From assembly GCA_030272155.1 (NCBI GenBank), contig CP126202.1, positions 4,113,501 to 4,177,500 on the forward strand: a stretch of DNA of 64,000 nucleotides, given 5' to 3'. Each line of letters opens with the position of its first letter. The stretch's first letter is position 1. The stretch is from Tetradesmus obliquus (taxonomy: Eukaryota > Chlorophyta > Chlorophyceae > Sphaeropleales > Scenedesmaceae). Shown here one piece after another: positions 12,512-22,629 of the stretch. The notes beneath the pieces are model-generated. The model had not been told where the DNA came from. It searched no databases and saw only the letters and a program-made list of their open reading frames with translations. The position numbers and the translations under genes are program-made.

Positions 12512-12567
12512 AGCATTGCTGCTGCTATTGGAGGAGGACAGCCAGCGCAGCTGCCCTATGGATTGCC
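5523..12567 (-). CDS. Protein kinase K2 (SRPK/CMGC-like), catalytic Asp replaced by Asn
   Basis: Eleven exons join with matching phases: 12567-12399, 11947-11824, 10856-10680, 9516-9323, 9114-9048, 8776-8669, 8524-8246, 7974-7871, 7548-7446, 6872-6732 and 5681-5523. They encode a Gln-rich lead-in (LDPELLAAAEAATSPD), the nucleotide loop and Lys (GQKVVVK), N-lobe HPNIVPLLDAFEHR, helix E, catalytic loop HLNLSADNVLLDK, DFG (LKLTDFGRAV), an APE-like RPPE, helix F (YDIWRLGCLLAELATG) and the end of the C-lobe (YDPAKRPSASELLQHAFL). The order and C-lobe resemble SRPK/CMGC kinases, though divergent. The HRD-type Asp is Asn (codon 9095-9093), while Lys and DFG are kept, so catalysis may be lost or atypical. 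The gene continues upstream; the start is not fixed. Introns carry many partial exon copies. Confidence 0.8.
5831..6121. repeat. 46-bp direct repeat, two copies in the last K2 intron
   Basis: Nearly the same 46 bases occur at 5833-5878 and 6076-6121 (beginning CCCATGGAACAGCATGCCTG). They lie in the intron between K2 exons 6872-6732 and 5681-5523. Confidence 0.85.
6305..7719. repeat. 26-bp perfect inverted repeat flanking two K2 exons
   Basis: The arms are 6305-6330 and 7694-7719 and are exact reverse complements (left arm begins GTCCAAGATGGTGCCAGGAC). They sit in two different K2 introns and bracket the exons 6872-6732 and 7548-7446. Weaker similarity extends about 12 bases beyond the arms. 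Confidence 0.9.
8010..8160 (-). repeat. Copy of the 3' edge of the K2 DFG/APE exon
   Basis: 8106-8155 duplicates the last about 50 bases of exon 8524-8246 (MVVMADPCLRPPE type) and its donor region. The adjoining intron sequence (GCCAAATGTGTGC followed by a GTTACAAAT stretch) is also repeated, so the duplicated unit spans the exon/intron junction. Confidence 0.8.
10195..10650 (-). repeat. Five tandem copies of a K2 exon 3' edge
   Basis: Downstream in transcript direction of exon 10856-10680, the exon end (CMVLQREGSALDY type), the GTGAGTTTGACCGGG donor region and some intron recur near 10575, 10465, 10385, 10292 and 10205. The copies nearest the exon are almost identical, the farther ones are diverged. 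Spacing is 80-110 bp. Confidence 0.85.
10960..11060 (-). repeat. Copy of the 5' edge of K2 exon 10856-10680
   Basis: The stretch around 10978-11045 repeats the acceptor side of the exon (ending GGCTCCATCA on the plus strand) and the following intron with its AGGGTTTA and TTTAAGTGG motifs. It lies upstream of the intact exon in transcript direction. Confidence 0.7.
11345..11660 (-). repeat. Two decayed copies of the K2 glycine-loop exon
   Basis: 11345-11425 reads GRFTTRWVSRDLASGQKAVL and 11554-11640 reads GCFAMLWVSRHLESGQKVVL on the minus strand. Both are copies of exon 11947-11824 (GRFTTLWVSKDLENGQKVVV). Each keeps a donor and is preceded by CTG tracts. The copies have diverged at several codons but keep the Lys. 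Confidence 0.85.
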
Positions 12568-12691
12568 CTGCAGGATGTGTGAGCAGCAGTACAGCAACTG
12601 CAGTGATGACTGCTTGCCACCACGCAAAGACATGCCTGCCCAATCAGGGGATGGCAAGATAATTGCAGAATATGCCACACCATGCTGCTGC

Positions 12692-12937
12692 TTAGCTGTC
12701 AGAGCTGCCAGGCAGCAATGCAGCCGGGTGCAGGCTGCTGCTTGAATGCTGTAGCGCACAAATTGCACGAATAGCCACTCCACAACCTGGGCTTCTGTCA
12801 TGCCAGTGCTGTTTGTATGCGGTGTTCAGTGCCCAGCTGCAAACATAACAGTGAAGGATTGCACCGAAGACAGTAGCACTGACCTGCCTGATCCCCAGTA
12901 ATGCTGGCAAACGGCAGATGCCGCTTTGACAGAGCCC

Positions 12938-12969
<32 letters not shown>

Positions 12970-13259
12970 CTCCTGCTGCTGCTGGCACCTAATGACGACG
13001 TGCGTCTTTGATGAAGCGTGAACCGATTACAGTTCTCCGCATAGCCTGCTGATGCTGCCTGCGGGACTTTCGAGCTGCTGCCCGCCAACAGTGCCATCGG
13101 CATGGCATGAGTTTTGAAGCCCTGGTTGCTACTACTGCCAGACATTCTTGCGGACTTTCGAAATATACTATTATTAAAAGTCAAAAGAACCCTTAGAGAT
13201 GCAGCAACAGAACGTCTCAAAGCTACGGGTAGCAGCAGCGCTGTGGAAGGCAGCAGCAT
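12692..13259 (-). CDS. Possible 5' exons of kinase K2
   Basis: Two open segments precede the first firm K2 exon. One (about 13259-12880) starts MLLPSTALLLPVALRRSVAA, which resembles an organelle targeting or signal peptide, and has a second Met at 13145. The other (about 12830-12690) reads EAQVVEWLFVQFVRYSIQ and can join exon 12567-12399 in phase through a GTGTGG donor. The phase between the two segments did not match in my hands, so the N-terminus is unresolved. Confidence 0.3.
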
Positions 13260-13433
13260 TCGGTGTCATGCCACTGCTGGTAAGCTGAGGTACGCGTATC
13301 ATTGCAAACATGCTGCTGCCGTTCAACCTGCTCGGCGGGAAGCCATGAGCTGAGCGGGCCTGTTGTGTCTGTGAGCAGGGCCCAGGCAACGTGCCAGGCT
13401 GGAGTAACAACTGACAACAGTGCCTGTGCAGCT

Positions 13434-14378
13434 TCATGGGGACTGAGGACGAAGCATCAATCCAGCGATGCAGCCCATGCATAAGGCCTCTTGTTCATCT
13501 GTCCTGTGCATGTCATGCGAATATCTAGGCATTGCATAGCACGTTAAGCAACACAACTTGAACTCACACACATGCATGTTCATCAGCTGCCCTGACAGTG
13601 GCTGAGAATGATCAGGCATTGCTGAAAGCGAGCACGTGGTGCTCAAGTGCGTAGCAAGTTCTAGTAAAGCACTGTAGCTGAGGGTTGCTGAGGCCAGGCT
13701 GAGCACCGCCTGCCGCCTGACACAAGTTAACTCTGCAACAGTGTTACTGGCAGTGACATGCCCTTTTGCGGCCTTCAACGTCCCCTCTGCGCATGATCCG
13801 CCACATGCGCCGTTTTACACTTAGACACCGACTTTCAACATCAAAGCGCGTTGCCGGTCGCAGTGCAGAACTGGGCTACACTGCACAACAACAGCAGCAG
13901 CAACCTGTGCTGGACAGCACAAGAGCCTGACGCGTCTGTGGCCACTCGCATGTTGTTTTTAGTACATTTGAATCCATCAAAGCGGTGTGTGTTGCGTGGT
14001 AGGATCGGGCAGCTGCATCCGACGGCAGTCAAGTGAGAGTGGGAGCGCAACGCAAACGCTCTCATTACCTGCTGACCAAAGCACGCGGTAGCACGCCATC
14101 AAGATTGTGCGTAAACGTTCATCATGAGCGAATTTTAGCAACGTGCTTGTGCAGAGGAGCAGCATGAGGTGTCCTGCTGCTGAAATTGCCCTGCCAACCC
14201 AAGCATGCAGTGCAGCCATTTCAGCAGGACCCTGAGCCTCCACCAGCACTCGGCATGCGCACTCGTAGATGATCCAATCGCAGGTTACGCACAAGCTGTT
14301 GTGGTTTCCGCTGATGCAGGTAGCCAGCCATCTATAGGTAGCAGCTGCACAGAAAAGCAGCAGAGCTTGCAGCAGCAT
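13434..14378 (-). CDS. Unassigned hydrophobic coding segments upstream of K2
   Basis: A 133-codon frame (14378-13977) starts MLLQALLLFCAAATYRWLAT and has two or three hydrophobic stretches. A second frame near 13778-13605 reads VRRQAVLSLASATLSYSALL. They could be exons of a separate minus-strand membrane protein or further K2 exons. The first frame starts within one base of the plus-strand gene start at 14377, so if both are real the transcripts overlap or only one is used. No family was recognised. Confidence 0.25.
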
Positions 14379-17300
14379 GCTGCGCTGGGCTGCGTTGCAG
14401 TTCCCGCACCCCCAACTAGAGGCCAGCTATCATGCCAGCAGGCGCAGGCGTGTCCTGCACGTGGACGCGTGGCATGGCCTGCTGCTGCTGGGCTGCATCT
14501 CAACATGGCTGGGCCTAGGTGGGACGCCTGCGCATGGCTACTGTCCTTTACTGTCCTTGTTTGCGATATGTGATCCACCAAGTTGTCTCAGGTCATGCCT
14601 GCCAACATAAAAATGCCTGAGTAAATGCCTTTACAGCATTGGAGCTTCGGCCATGTTGTGAACCCGCGGCTGTCTGTGGGTGTTTGTAAAGCTGCCAGCA
14701 CACCATTGTGCATGCTGCAGCCAGCAAGCGACCAGCTGCTTCACCTATGCTGCTGCCGCTGCTGCTGCTGCTGTGCAGAGCATCATGGCTGGTCGGCATC
14801 AGATGCAGCAGGCAGTGACAGCTGCCTGTCAGCATCACTGCCTTTCCTGCAAGCCCCCATCCAGCTCTGCAACACTCGCACATGGCTCATAAGCATCTGG
14901 GCCGCTTGTGCAGCAGCGCGGCTGCTGCTGCTGGCCGCACTCTGGCTGGCACCCGCTTGGTACCTCAACACCCGCAGGCACATACTCACAGCGGTGCTGC
15001 TGCTAGATGCCGCCGCATGTGCTCTGCTGCGCAGCAGCCACTGCAGTGGTCAGCTGCCAGGCCTGCGCTGCAGAGAGTCCCTAGCAGCAGATGCAATCAT
15101 GGCAGCATCTTTCGTGGCGTGGCAGCTGCCGGCATCTGCTGCGCTGGCGATCTGTGCAGCACACTGGGCTGGCAGTAGTGTGCTGCAGCAGGCGCTGCTG
15201 CATGGCGATGCGGCAGGGCAGCAGCTGCAGCGGGTGCAGCTGCTGCGGCTGCTAGTGCAGCTGATTGCGCCGGTTGCTGCTCTGTACTGGCTTGAGAAGC
15301 GCTCCCGCAAGGCCTTTCTGGCAGATCAGGCACGGGAAGCAGCAGGCGGCAGGGGCCATCAGCAGCAGCAGCAGCTGGAGGGGCCTGGCAGCCCTGCTTG
15401 CGGGACAGAGCACCCGGAAAAAGGTGCGTGAAGATTCCCAGCAAAGAATTTTTATGCAAAGGATTCTTATGTGTCGTACAGCTTGCAGGCCGTTGTTGTA
15501 GATGTATGTGTGTGTGCTGCAGTTAGTTGTAGTGGAGCTGCTTAGGCAGCAGCAGCTGCAGCAGGCTGTTGGGGAGGTTGTTTGAAGTTGTGCATACAGG
15601 GCAGCTGAGCCACTCTGCTTGCAGTGTGAAGCCTCTGCAGAAGCATACACGCAGCGACCGCAAAGCTACGCAACGCAGCGCTTGGCTCAACACTGCTGCA
15701 CAGTGCTGTAACACTTTGCTGCTTGCTGTGCTGCTGTATGTGTTGTGACTGGTATGTTGCGTGCAGACGCCCCAGAGACGCCAAACGCGCCTGGTGAATC
15801 CAGCAGGCGCACTGTGCGGCAACCGGAGATACAAACAGCAGCAGCAGGCTCGCAACTGCCAGCAGCAGCAGCAGCAGCAGCAGCTACTGGAGGATCTGCG
15901 ACGGCAGTGGCAGCAGCAGCAGCAGGAGGAGCAGGAGCAGCAGCAGTGGCAGCAGCTGGTCCTGCTGCTGCTGTTGCCGATGCTGCTGGGCCGGCAGACC
16001 CTGACGCAGCAGCAACAGCAGCAGCACTGCTGGCATATCACAGTCCCTTCAGGCGCCGCACCATAACTGTCAAGGTAGGGGAATATGCTTGTAACAATTC
16101 TTCTGGTTTCCATGGGTGGCAGTGCAAGGGGGTTGGGTCTTAGCTGCTGCTGCTGCAGGAGGTTCTGAAAGCACTCTCACAGGCTGTGCATGCAGGTGGT
16201 CAGGCATGTGTAGCTGGAGCAGCGCCTATGCGTTGCACCTGTGTAGCATGCGTGGCTGGCGTGCTGTTGCAACCTCCCACACATCTGCAGCAGCCGCCCA
16301 GTCCCCGTTGTGTGCAGCACGCCACGCGCACGCACTGCACACGCACTGCACTGCACGCACTGCGCACGCACTGCACTGCACCGCACTGCACGCACTGCGC
16401 ACGCACTGCATCACGCCCCCAAAACCAACAACGCAACCAACAACGCAACCAACAACGCACCATGTTTCTGTGCAGGTGCAAGCTTCAGAGCAGGGATCCC
16501 AGGAGCCCAGTTTGACCCTGGCCATTGCGTGCTGCATCAGCATGCACATGTCATGAAACAACAACTTGTTAATACGCTCTTCAACACACTTCTGCAGGTG
16601 CAAGCTCCAAAACAAGGCCCCAGGAGCCCGGCTTTGACCCTGGCCGTTGCGTGCTGCATTACCATGCATACACCAACGTCAACATGAAAAGAACAACATC
16701 TTCACGCGTGTGCCAACACATGTCTGCGCAGGTGCAAGCGCCAGAAGAGGGCACACAAGAACCCGGCTTTGACCCCGCTGCCCGGCTGACAGCAGCAGTG
16801 CAGGCAGCAGTAGCAGCCCTACCAGGCGGCGAGCGCACAGTCATTGCCAACCAGGTGTGTATCCCTGGCTGCCTGCTGTACATTGGAAAGCTGCTGGTGA
16901 TCAGCCGGAAGCAGCGGGCTGAGCAGCAGCAGCGGCGCCGGCAGCAGCAGCAGTGGGTGCCGCCGGCCTGCCAAGACGGCACGTGGACGGTGCAGCTGAG
17001 CAACGCAAACCACAACAGCAGCAGCAGCAGCGCGAGGCTTGTGGCAGGCGGGGCAGCAGCAGCGCCGTCGCTGGTGTATCAGGCGCTTGATGATTTGGAT
17101 GCAGCAGCAAGAGATGGCAGGCTGCAAGCTGGGATCCAAGGCGTGCTGCAGCGGCAAGCAATTGAGCCGTGCCTGTCATCACATGTTGTTACAACGTGGG
17201 GAGGAAGGCTGCAGCTGGCCCTGTGGTGGCAGGAGCAGGAGCAGCAGCAGCAGCAGTCGCGCTGGACGCGGCAGCGGCAGCAGCAGGCGACGCTGGCAGC

Positions 17301-18114
17301 AGCGACAGCAGCAGCAGCAGCGACAGCGGATGGCAGCACCAGTGCAGCCATGGATGGTTCCGGGCTGTGCATTCGTGCGGTGCTGTCCCTGGGGAGTAAG
17401 GTGCTGCTTGACATGCAGCAGCAGCTGCCGCATGCAGCACCTCCAGCAGCAGCAGCAGGCGTGCCAGGCTTTCACTGGTGCTCCATGTCCATCGACCTGC
17501 CGCCTGCAAGCAGCAGCAGCGGCGCCGCCAGCAGCAGCAGCACGGCCCGCAGCACCGACGGCAACATCAGCAGCAGGCGCAGCAGCAGCAGCAGCAGTGC
17601 GACTGCTGTGCTGACGCTGTACATCCTGCCAGCTGAGTCATCGGCACCAGGCGGGGAATGCTCGCCGCTCGGCGATGTCACGCTGCTGCTGCTGCCGCGC
17701 GAAGCAGCAGCAGAGCTTTCTGGCTTTGTGCAGCAGCACCGCTTCACGCAGCAGCTGCTGCAGCCGCTGCTGACAGATATGGCAGTTGCTGTTGCAGAGG
17801 GCGGCGCGTTGCGTGCCAGCGGCACTGCTGCTGCTGCTGCAGCAGCAGCTTGGGGTGACGCTGCAGGTCCTACAAATCACAACACCGGTGCTACAGATCG
17901 CGACTGCGATGATTCGCCCGGCGATTGCTCTGGCAGCGATTGCTCTGCTGGCAGTGATGAGACTGCGCTGGACTACCTTGCTGCTGCATCTGAGGCTGCC
18001 GGCAATGTGCGGCAGTTCCTGGCCACTGCTGGCACGCTGCAGCGCTGCGAGGAGCTCGTGGCGGCGTGCCACCAGGCGTTGCTGGCTGCATACGCCTCGC
18101 AGGCGAGCAGCTGA
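14377..18114 (+). CDS. Multipass membrane protein with long low-complexity C-terminal region, unknown function
   Basis: Four exons join in phase: 14377-14518, 14854-15423, 15767-16074 and 16732-18114, giving about 800 residues. The first two exons hold hydrophobic segments (for example LLLLGCISTWLGLA, ISIWAACAAARLLLLAALWL, LLVQLIAPVAALYWLEKR), probably five or six membrane spans. A basic stretch (EKRSRKAF) follows, then Ala/Gln/Ser-rich linkers. Exon 4 encodes a large domain without recognised motifs (ERTVIANQVCIPGCLLYIGK; LTLYILPAE; DVTLLLLPREAAAEL). The beginning, FPHPQLEASYH followed by RRRR, resembles the start of many anonymous chlorophyte membrane proteins, as far as I recall. Downstream repeats copy its last codons. 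The membrane location is well supported; the role is unknown. Confidence 0.6.
16310..16465. repeat. Short simple repeats in an intron
   Basis: 16318-16405 is built from CACGCACTGCAC/CGCACTGCAC units, followed by three units of ACCAACAACGCA (16428-16462). It lies in the intron before the large last exon of the membrane-protein gene. Confidence 0.85.
16476..16731 (+). repeat. Two upstream copies of the acceptor and 5' edge of exon 4
   Basis: The exon beginning at 16732 (CAG then GTGCAAGCGCCAGAAGAG) has copies at 16476 and 16598, each with a CAG acceptor and reading VQASEQGSQEP and VQAPKQGPRSP. Spacing is 122 and 134 bp. Only the third copy continues into the long open frame. Confidence 0.85.
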
Positions 18115-18810
18115 GCAGCAAGCAGCAAAGCTTTGGGTGGCCACGTGCTGGCTGCATATGCGACGCAGGCGAGCAGCTGAGCAGCAAGCAGCACAGCTGT
18201 GGGCGGCCACGTGCTGGCTGCATATGCGACGCTGGCCAGCAGCTGAGCAGCAAGCAGCACAGCTGTGGGCGGCCACGTGCTGGCTGCATATGCGACGCTG
18301 GCCAGCAGCTGAGCAGCAAGCAGCAAAGTTGTGGGCGGCCACGTGCTGGCTGCATATGCGACGCTGGCCAGCAGCTCAGCAGCAAGCAGCAAAGCTGGGG
18401 GCGGCCATGTGCTGGCTGCATTTGCGACGCAGCAGCAGCAGCAGCAGCAAGCAGCTGAGCAGAAGCGGCAGCACGGGGCGTGCCACAAGGCGCTGCTGGC
18501 TGCGTACGCCTCGCAGGCCAGCAGCTGAGGGGGAATCAAGGTATTCAAAAAGCAGGCAAGCAGCAGCACAGCAGTTAGCTGCGTGCTGCCGGCAGATGCC
18601 TTGCAGGCAAGTAGCGTGCCATCAAGCGCTGCCCAGCGCTGGCTGCATATGCCTCGCAGGCCAGCAGCTGAGGGGGACAGCTGAGCAGAAACCAAGCAGC
18701 AGCACAGCAGGCCCGCAGCTGAGCGGGCAGCTGAGGAGGAGAACAGCAGCGGGGCAGGGGATGGCTACTTGTTGGCCGCGTACGCCTCGCAGGCAGGCAG
18801 CTGGACAGGA
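18079..18810 (+). repeat. 66-bp tandem repeat derived from the C-terminal codons and stop of the membrane-protein gene
   Basis: Starting inside the last codons of the gene, 66-bp units begin at 18079, 18145, 18211, 18277, 18343 and 18409. Looser copies follow near 18492, 18640 and 18772. Each re-encodes the C-terminus LLAAYASQASS with its TGA (or variants such as VLAAYATLASS). The copies lie after the true stop, so they would be 3'UTR. The period is a multiple of three. Confidence 0.9.
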
Positions 18811-19969
18811 AAGCTGAGGTGGAATCAGGCAGCAGGCAGCAGATAGCCATGCTCTGGAGGTTGCATGGTGTGAGGGCTATAGTTCTGGTGGCGTTGGTGC
18901 TGGTTGTTTGTTTTGGGCGTGTGGCAGCTGCTGCAGCTGTCTGTGTGCGGCAGGCGCATGTGACTCGCGGGCACTGCAGTGTGCAACGATTGCAGCGGCA
19001 GTGCACAGCACAGTGTTCCGGCATGCGTAGCTTGCTTTTTGAAGCTGGGTCAGCATGGCTATCAGCTGCTGTACAGTTGCTGCACGCTGTGCAGCGGCTG
19101 CTGTCCTCTGTTCACATTCGTTGCATACTGTTACAACCGTTTTTCAAGACCCACATACCACCAGGCGCATCATGCTTTGATCGTGATGCCAGTTGACTTG
19201 TGCTTGTGTGTGTGTATGCATCGGACCGCCCGAAGTCTGCGGTCGTGATGTTTCGGCATAGCAGCATGTGTTGCAAGCGTGTCATGCAGGATGCAGTTTG
19301 CTCATTCTCATCAGACATGCTTGCCTTTTGTTTGTCGTATCATTTGTGAGCCGGCTCATGGCCAGTTAGCCAAACAGCCATAAGCCAGCCAGCCAGCCAG
19401 GTTGTGGCTAGTTGGCTGACCAGCTGGCTGTGTGTTGCCCCGAGCTACAGTCCACAGCAGCAGGTTGGCCGACTTTCCGGGGAATATGTACACGTGTTGG
19501 TGTGGGTGTTGTGGGTGTGTGACCAGCCATAAGCTAGCCAGCTGTGCATTGCCCCAGGCTCCCTCCTTGTGGGATGTTGGCTGACCAGCTGGCTGTGCAG
19601 GCTACCGCCCATACCAGCAGGACGGGCAACTTTCCGGACCAGCCGTTCAAACTAGCCAGCTGTGCATCGCTTGAGGCCTCAGCCCATGTGCTGTGTTGCC
19701 CGAGGCTTCCACCTTGTGGGAAAGGTGCCCCCCTGCCAGCGCTGCTGGCAAGGTGTCAGCCCACATATGTGGTGTTGCCCAAGGCTTGAGGCGGTGCTGC
19801 TGTGTGGGTGAGACAGCCGTGTTCATGCTGTGTTAGGCGTGGCATGTGCTGCAAGCATGTCAGGCGGAATGCGTTTTGCTCAGCATGCATGCCTGCTTCT
19901 GGCTCATTATATTGTTTGTAAGCTGGCTGGTTACAGCTAGTTAGCTGACCACCTGGCTGTGTGTTGCCC

Positions 19970-20312
19970 CAGGCTACAGCCTATGCCAGCAGGCTACAGC
20001 CTTTGCCAGCAGGCTACAGCCTATGCCAGCAGGCTACAGCCTATGCCAGCAGGCTACAGCCTATGCCAGCAGGCTACAGGTATGCCAGCAGGCTACAGCC
20101 TATGCCAGCAGGCTACAGCCTATGCCAGCAGGCTACAGCCTATGCCAGCAGGCTACTGCCTATGCCAGCAGGCTACAGCCTATGCCAGCAGGCTACAGCC
20201 TATGCCAGCAGGCTACAGCCTATGCCAGCAGGCTACAGCCTATGCCAGCAGGCTACAGCCTTTGCCAGCAGGCTACAGCCTATGCCAGCAGGCTACAGCC
20301 TTTGCCAGCAGG
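19970..20312. repeat. 20-bp minisatellite, about 17 copies
   Basis: The unit is GGCTACAGCCTATGCCAGCA. Copies are nearly identical apart from C/T changes (CCTTTG for CCTATG) and one 19-bp unit near 20072 that breaks the reading frame. It grew out of the GGCTACAG element that also occurs singly at 19443 and 19596. Confidence 0.95.
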
Positions 20313-21524
20313 CCTGCCAACTTTTGGGAGGACATGTGTGGGTGTTGCTTGCGCTAGAGAAGCAGCAGGAGCTTCTAGCCGGTTTGAGTTTTTCTTACTG
20401 TTGAATCTCTCAGCTAGGAGCTTGCGGTGCACATCAGCGCGTTTGAAAACTTGCTCAGTGGTGTGTGTGCTACATGGTGTGCCCAGCATGTCAATGATCC
20501 CGAGATTGCTGCTTCGGGGGCTGCTGAAGGAATGCTGTTGAGGAGTGTGCCCCAGCCCTGCATGCAGGCTGGTTGCCGGCCGGTGCACAACAGCACACAG
20601 CGGCGGTGTGCTGCGTGATGCCTGTTTCTGGCTCGTCATATTGGTTTAAGCTGGCTGGTGACAGCTAGTTTGCAGACCAGCTGGCTGTGTGTTGCCCCAG
20701 GCTTCAATCCATGCCAGCAGTTCAAGGCAAACTTCCTGGGTGGTGTGCACACAGCAGCGGTGTGCTGCGCGATGCCGCTGGCAGCTCTGCTGCTGGTTGC
20801 AGTGAGCTGCACTTTGGGCGGCGCACATGTGCTGGCTTTGATTTGCTTCTGTGTTGCTCACGCTTGTTTGTGTTGCACAACGGGAACACAACCCGTTGTG
20901 GTCGGGCCTCGTTGCGCAAGCTAGATATAATCATGCTGTTCTTGTTAGCCTGTGCGTAGGGCATGTTATGTCAGGCCATGCTGTTTGCTGCTCGTTGGTT
21001 CCCCTTTTTCAGGTGCTATACTGAAGGGGTGCTGTGATTCTGAAGGAGGTGTGTGCTTGCAAGCTGTTTGCGTCACCACTGCTGCAGGAGTGCTGGCAAC
21101 CTGTGGGCTGCTTGGTGTTGGTTGCATGCCCACTTGTTGGTTGCATGCGCATCCAGGTGGCTGCAGCCGCCACGTGACAGCGCACGCCTTGTGTTCGCGT
21201 TATCAGGGACATGCAATCAGCTACATCCATCTCAAAGAGTTTGGATCGCGCCTAGATCGTTGTCTGCCGGTAATGCTTGTCTCCTGTTGTGCTTTGGTTA
21301 CTGCTGTTGACGGGGTGAGTTTGCTGCTAGGGATCTAGCAGGCAGCAATTAAACGCAATGCAGCATGTCAGATGGCAGGCTACTGGTGTTGTGTGGGGGC
21401 AGGGTTTGGGGCTGGCAGAACCTCTGGTGACAGGGAGGGGTGTGCAGCTAGCCGCAGTCATTGTGTTGTGTTGCTTGGGCTGCATTTTGCTAATTGGTCG
21501 AATCTGTGTTCTGCTGCTTTGTCA

Positions 21525-21665
21525 TGTAGCAGCTGTGGCAGTTGTGGCAGTTGTGACAGTTGCTGCTTGTGGCAGCTGTGGCAGTTGCTGCTGCAGTTGT
21601 TGCTCAACACTGCTTGCTATGTTGCAGTTGCCGCTTGTGGCAGCTGCTGCAACTGTCCATGTGAT
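21525..21665. repeat. GTGGCAGTT-type short repeats
   Basis: Irregular units of GCAGCTGTGGCAGTTGTGGC and GCAGTTGCTGCT alternate over about 140 bp. No coding interpretation is supported. Confidence 0.8.
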
Positions 21666-21957
21666 ATGAGCATGTGCAGTTGTTGCTCAAGTCTAGGCTG
21701 GCATAGCTATGTCACTGGCTGCTGTGCGGCCGCTGCACGTTCACACATCCTCTGTTTAGATTTGTTGCAACTGTTGCATATCGTCACAGGCATGCGTTGC
21801 ACCTGGTGCATCTTGTCTTAACATTTGTTGGTTGGTTTTGTGCTTACGATCATCTGCTGCTGTGCAGTTGCCGCTCGTGTGTGCATCATGATGTCAGGCT
21901 TTGTTTGAAGGGGGGTTGTGGGAACAGCTGTGCATCTGAGCAGCTGGTGCAGCTGCT

Positions 21958-22030
21958 TTTTGGAGCTCCTGTGTGCATTTTGGAGCTCCTGTGTGCATTT
22001 CCTGTGTGCATTTTGGAGCTCCTGTGTGCG
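21958..22030. repeat. 20-bp direct repeat, three to four copies
   Basis: The unit TTTTGGAGCTCCTGTGTGCA occurs three times with one truncated copy between. GAGCTC gives each unit a small palindrome. Confidence 0.9.
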
Positions 22031-22596
22031 CGTCACGAGATGCGAGTTGGGGGTGTGTCAGGACAGCTGGGCACCTGTGGTGCAGCTGTTGTGCAGCTGT
22101 GGTGCTTGTTGTATTGTGTCCACGTGTACACACGTCTGATGCAGGCATACCAGCACAGATGATATACATGGAGCAGCAGGATCAAGTGATGGGTGCTGTT
22201 GCTGCCATATAGAACAGAGTCTTGAACAGCTGCTGCACTGTGCGGTGTTCGTATGGTGCCTGTGGACACAGCACAGAGCCTCATTGACACAGTGCGCCAG
22301 GCTTGTGTTTGGTCTTTGGTTTGGCGCTTGTGTATGCATCTTTCCGCTGCATCGATTTGAGAAGCTGGCGGTGTGTGTGCCTCTGCGTGTGGTGCATTGT
22401 GTTGCAGGGAAGCAGCCTCAAGGCATGCAGCATGGTTGCTGTTTCTGCTGCAACCTTCGCGTGGTGCTGGATTAGCGCAGTCCCTATGTGCACGCCATTG
22501 GAGTGTATCGTGTGAAAAGGTCATTCGGTCTGAAGTCGACAGTCACAGGGAAGAGTGCACAAGCAAGGCATGGTGCGTGCTTGGCACTCAGGCTGG

Positions 22597-22601
22597 TGTA
22601 A
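22597..22601 (+). terminator. TGTAA poly(A) signal candidate at the strand-skew switch
   Basis: TGTAA is the usual chlorophyte polyadenylation signal. This one is the last on the plus strand before base composition flips from T/G-rich to A/C-rich, 22 bp from an opposing copy. A nearer candidate for the upstream plus-strand gene is at 19917-19921. Confidence 0.4.
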
Positions 22602-22622
22602 CATGACAGTTCAAATAACGGT

Positions 22623-22627
22623 TTACA
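22623..22627 (-). terminator. TGTAA poly(A) signal candidate for the U2AF-like gene
   Basis: Reading from the U2AF-like stop (25706) along the minus strand, I found no earlier TGTAA, and the sequence stays T/G-rich on that strand up to here. This implies a 3'UTR or 3' flank of about 3 kb. Confidence 0.45.
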
Positions 22628-22629
22628 TT

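Larger units (their letters stand above)
18830..22600 (+). other. T/G-rich, gene-poor 3' flank with degenerate repeats
   Basis: No convincing coding exon was found. The plus strand is markedly rich in T and G. A motif close to AGCTGGCTGTGTGTTGCCCC recurs near 19418, 19537, 19580, 19955 and 20680, each time followed by AGGCTACAG or AGGCTTC, suggesting an old, degenerate repeat. T/G-rich sense strands are seen downstream of other genes here as well, so this may be a very long 3'UTR of the gene ending at 18114. Confidence 0.5.

Noticed and set aside
17786..18817. 343-codon plus-strand frame overlapping the end of the membrane-protein gene
   Set aside because: It arises from the 66-bp repeats in a second frame; the first frame connects to upstream exons and ends at 18114.
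19959..20541. Tandem 20-bp repeat considered as a CRISPR-like array
   Set aside because: Units abut without unique spacers and the context is eukaryotic; it is a minisatellite.
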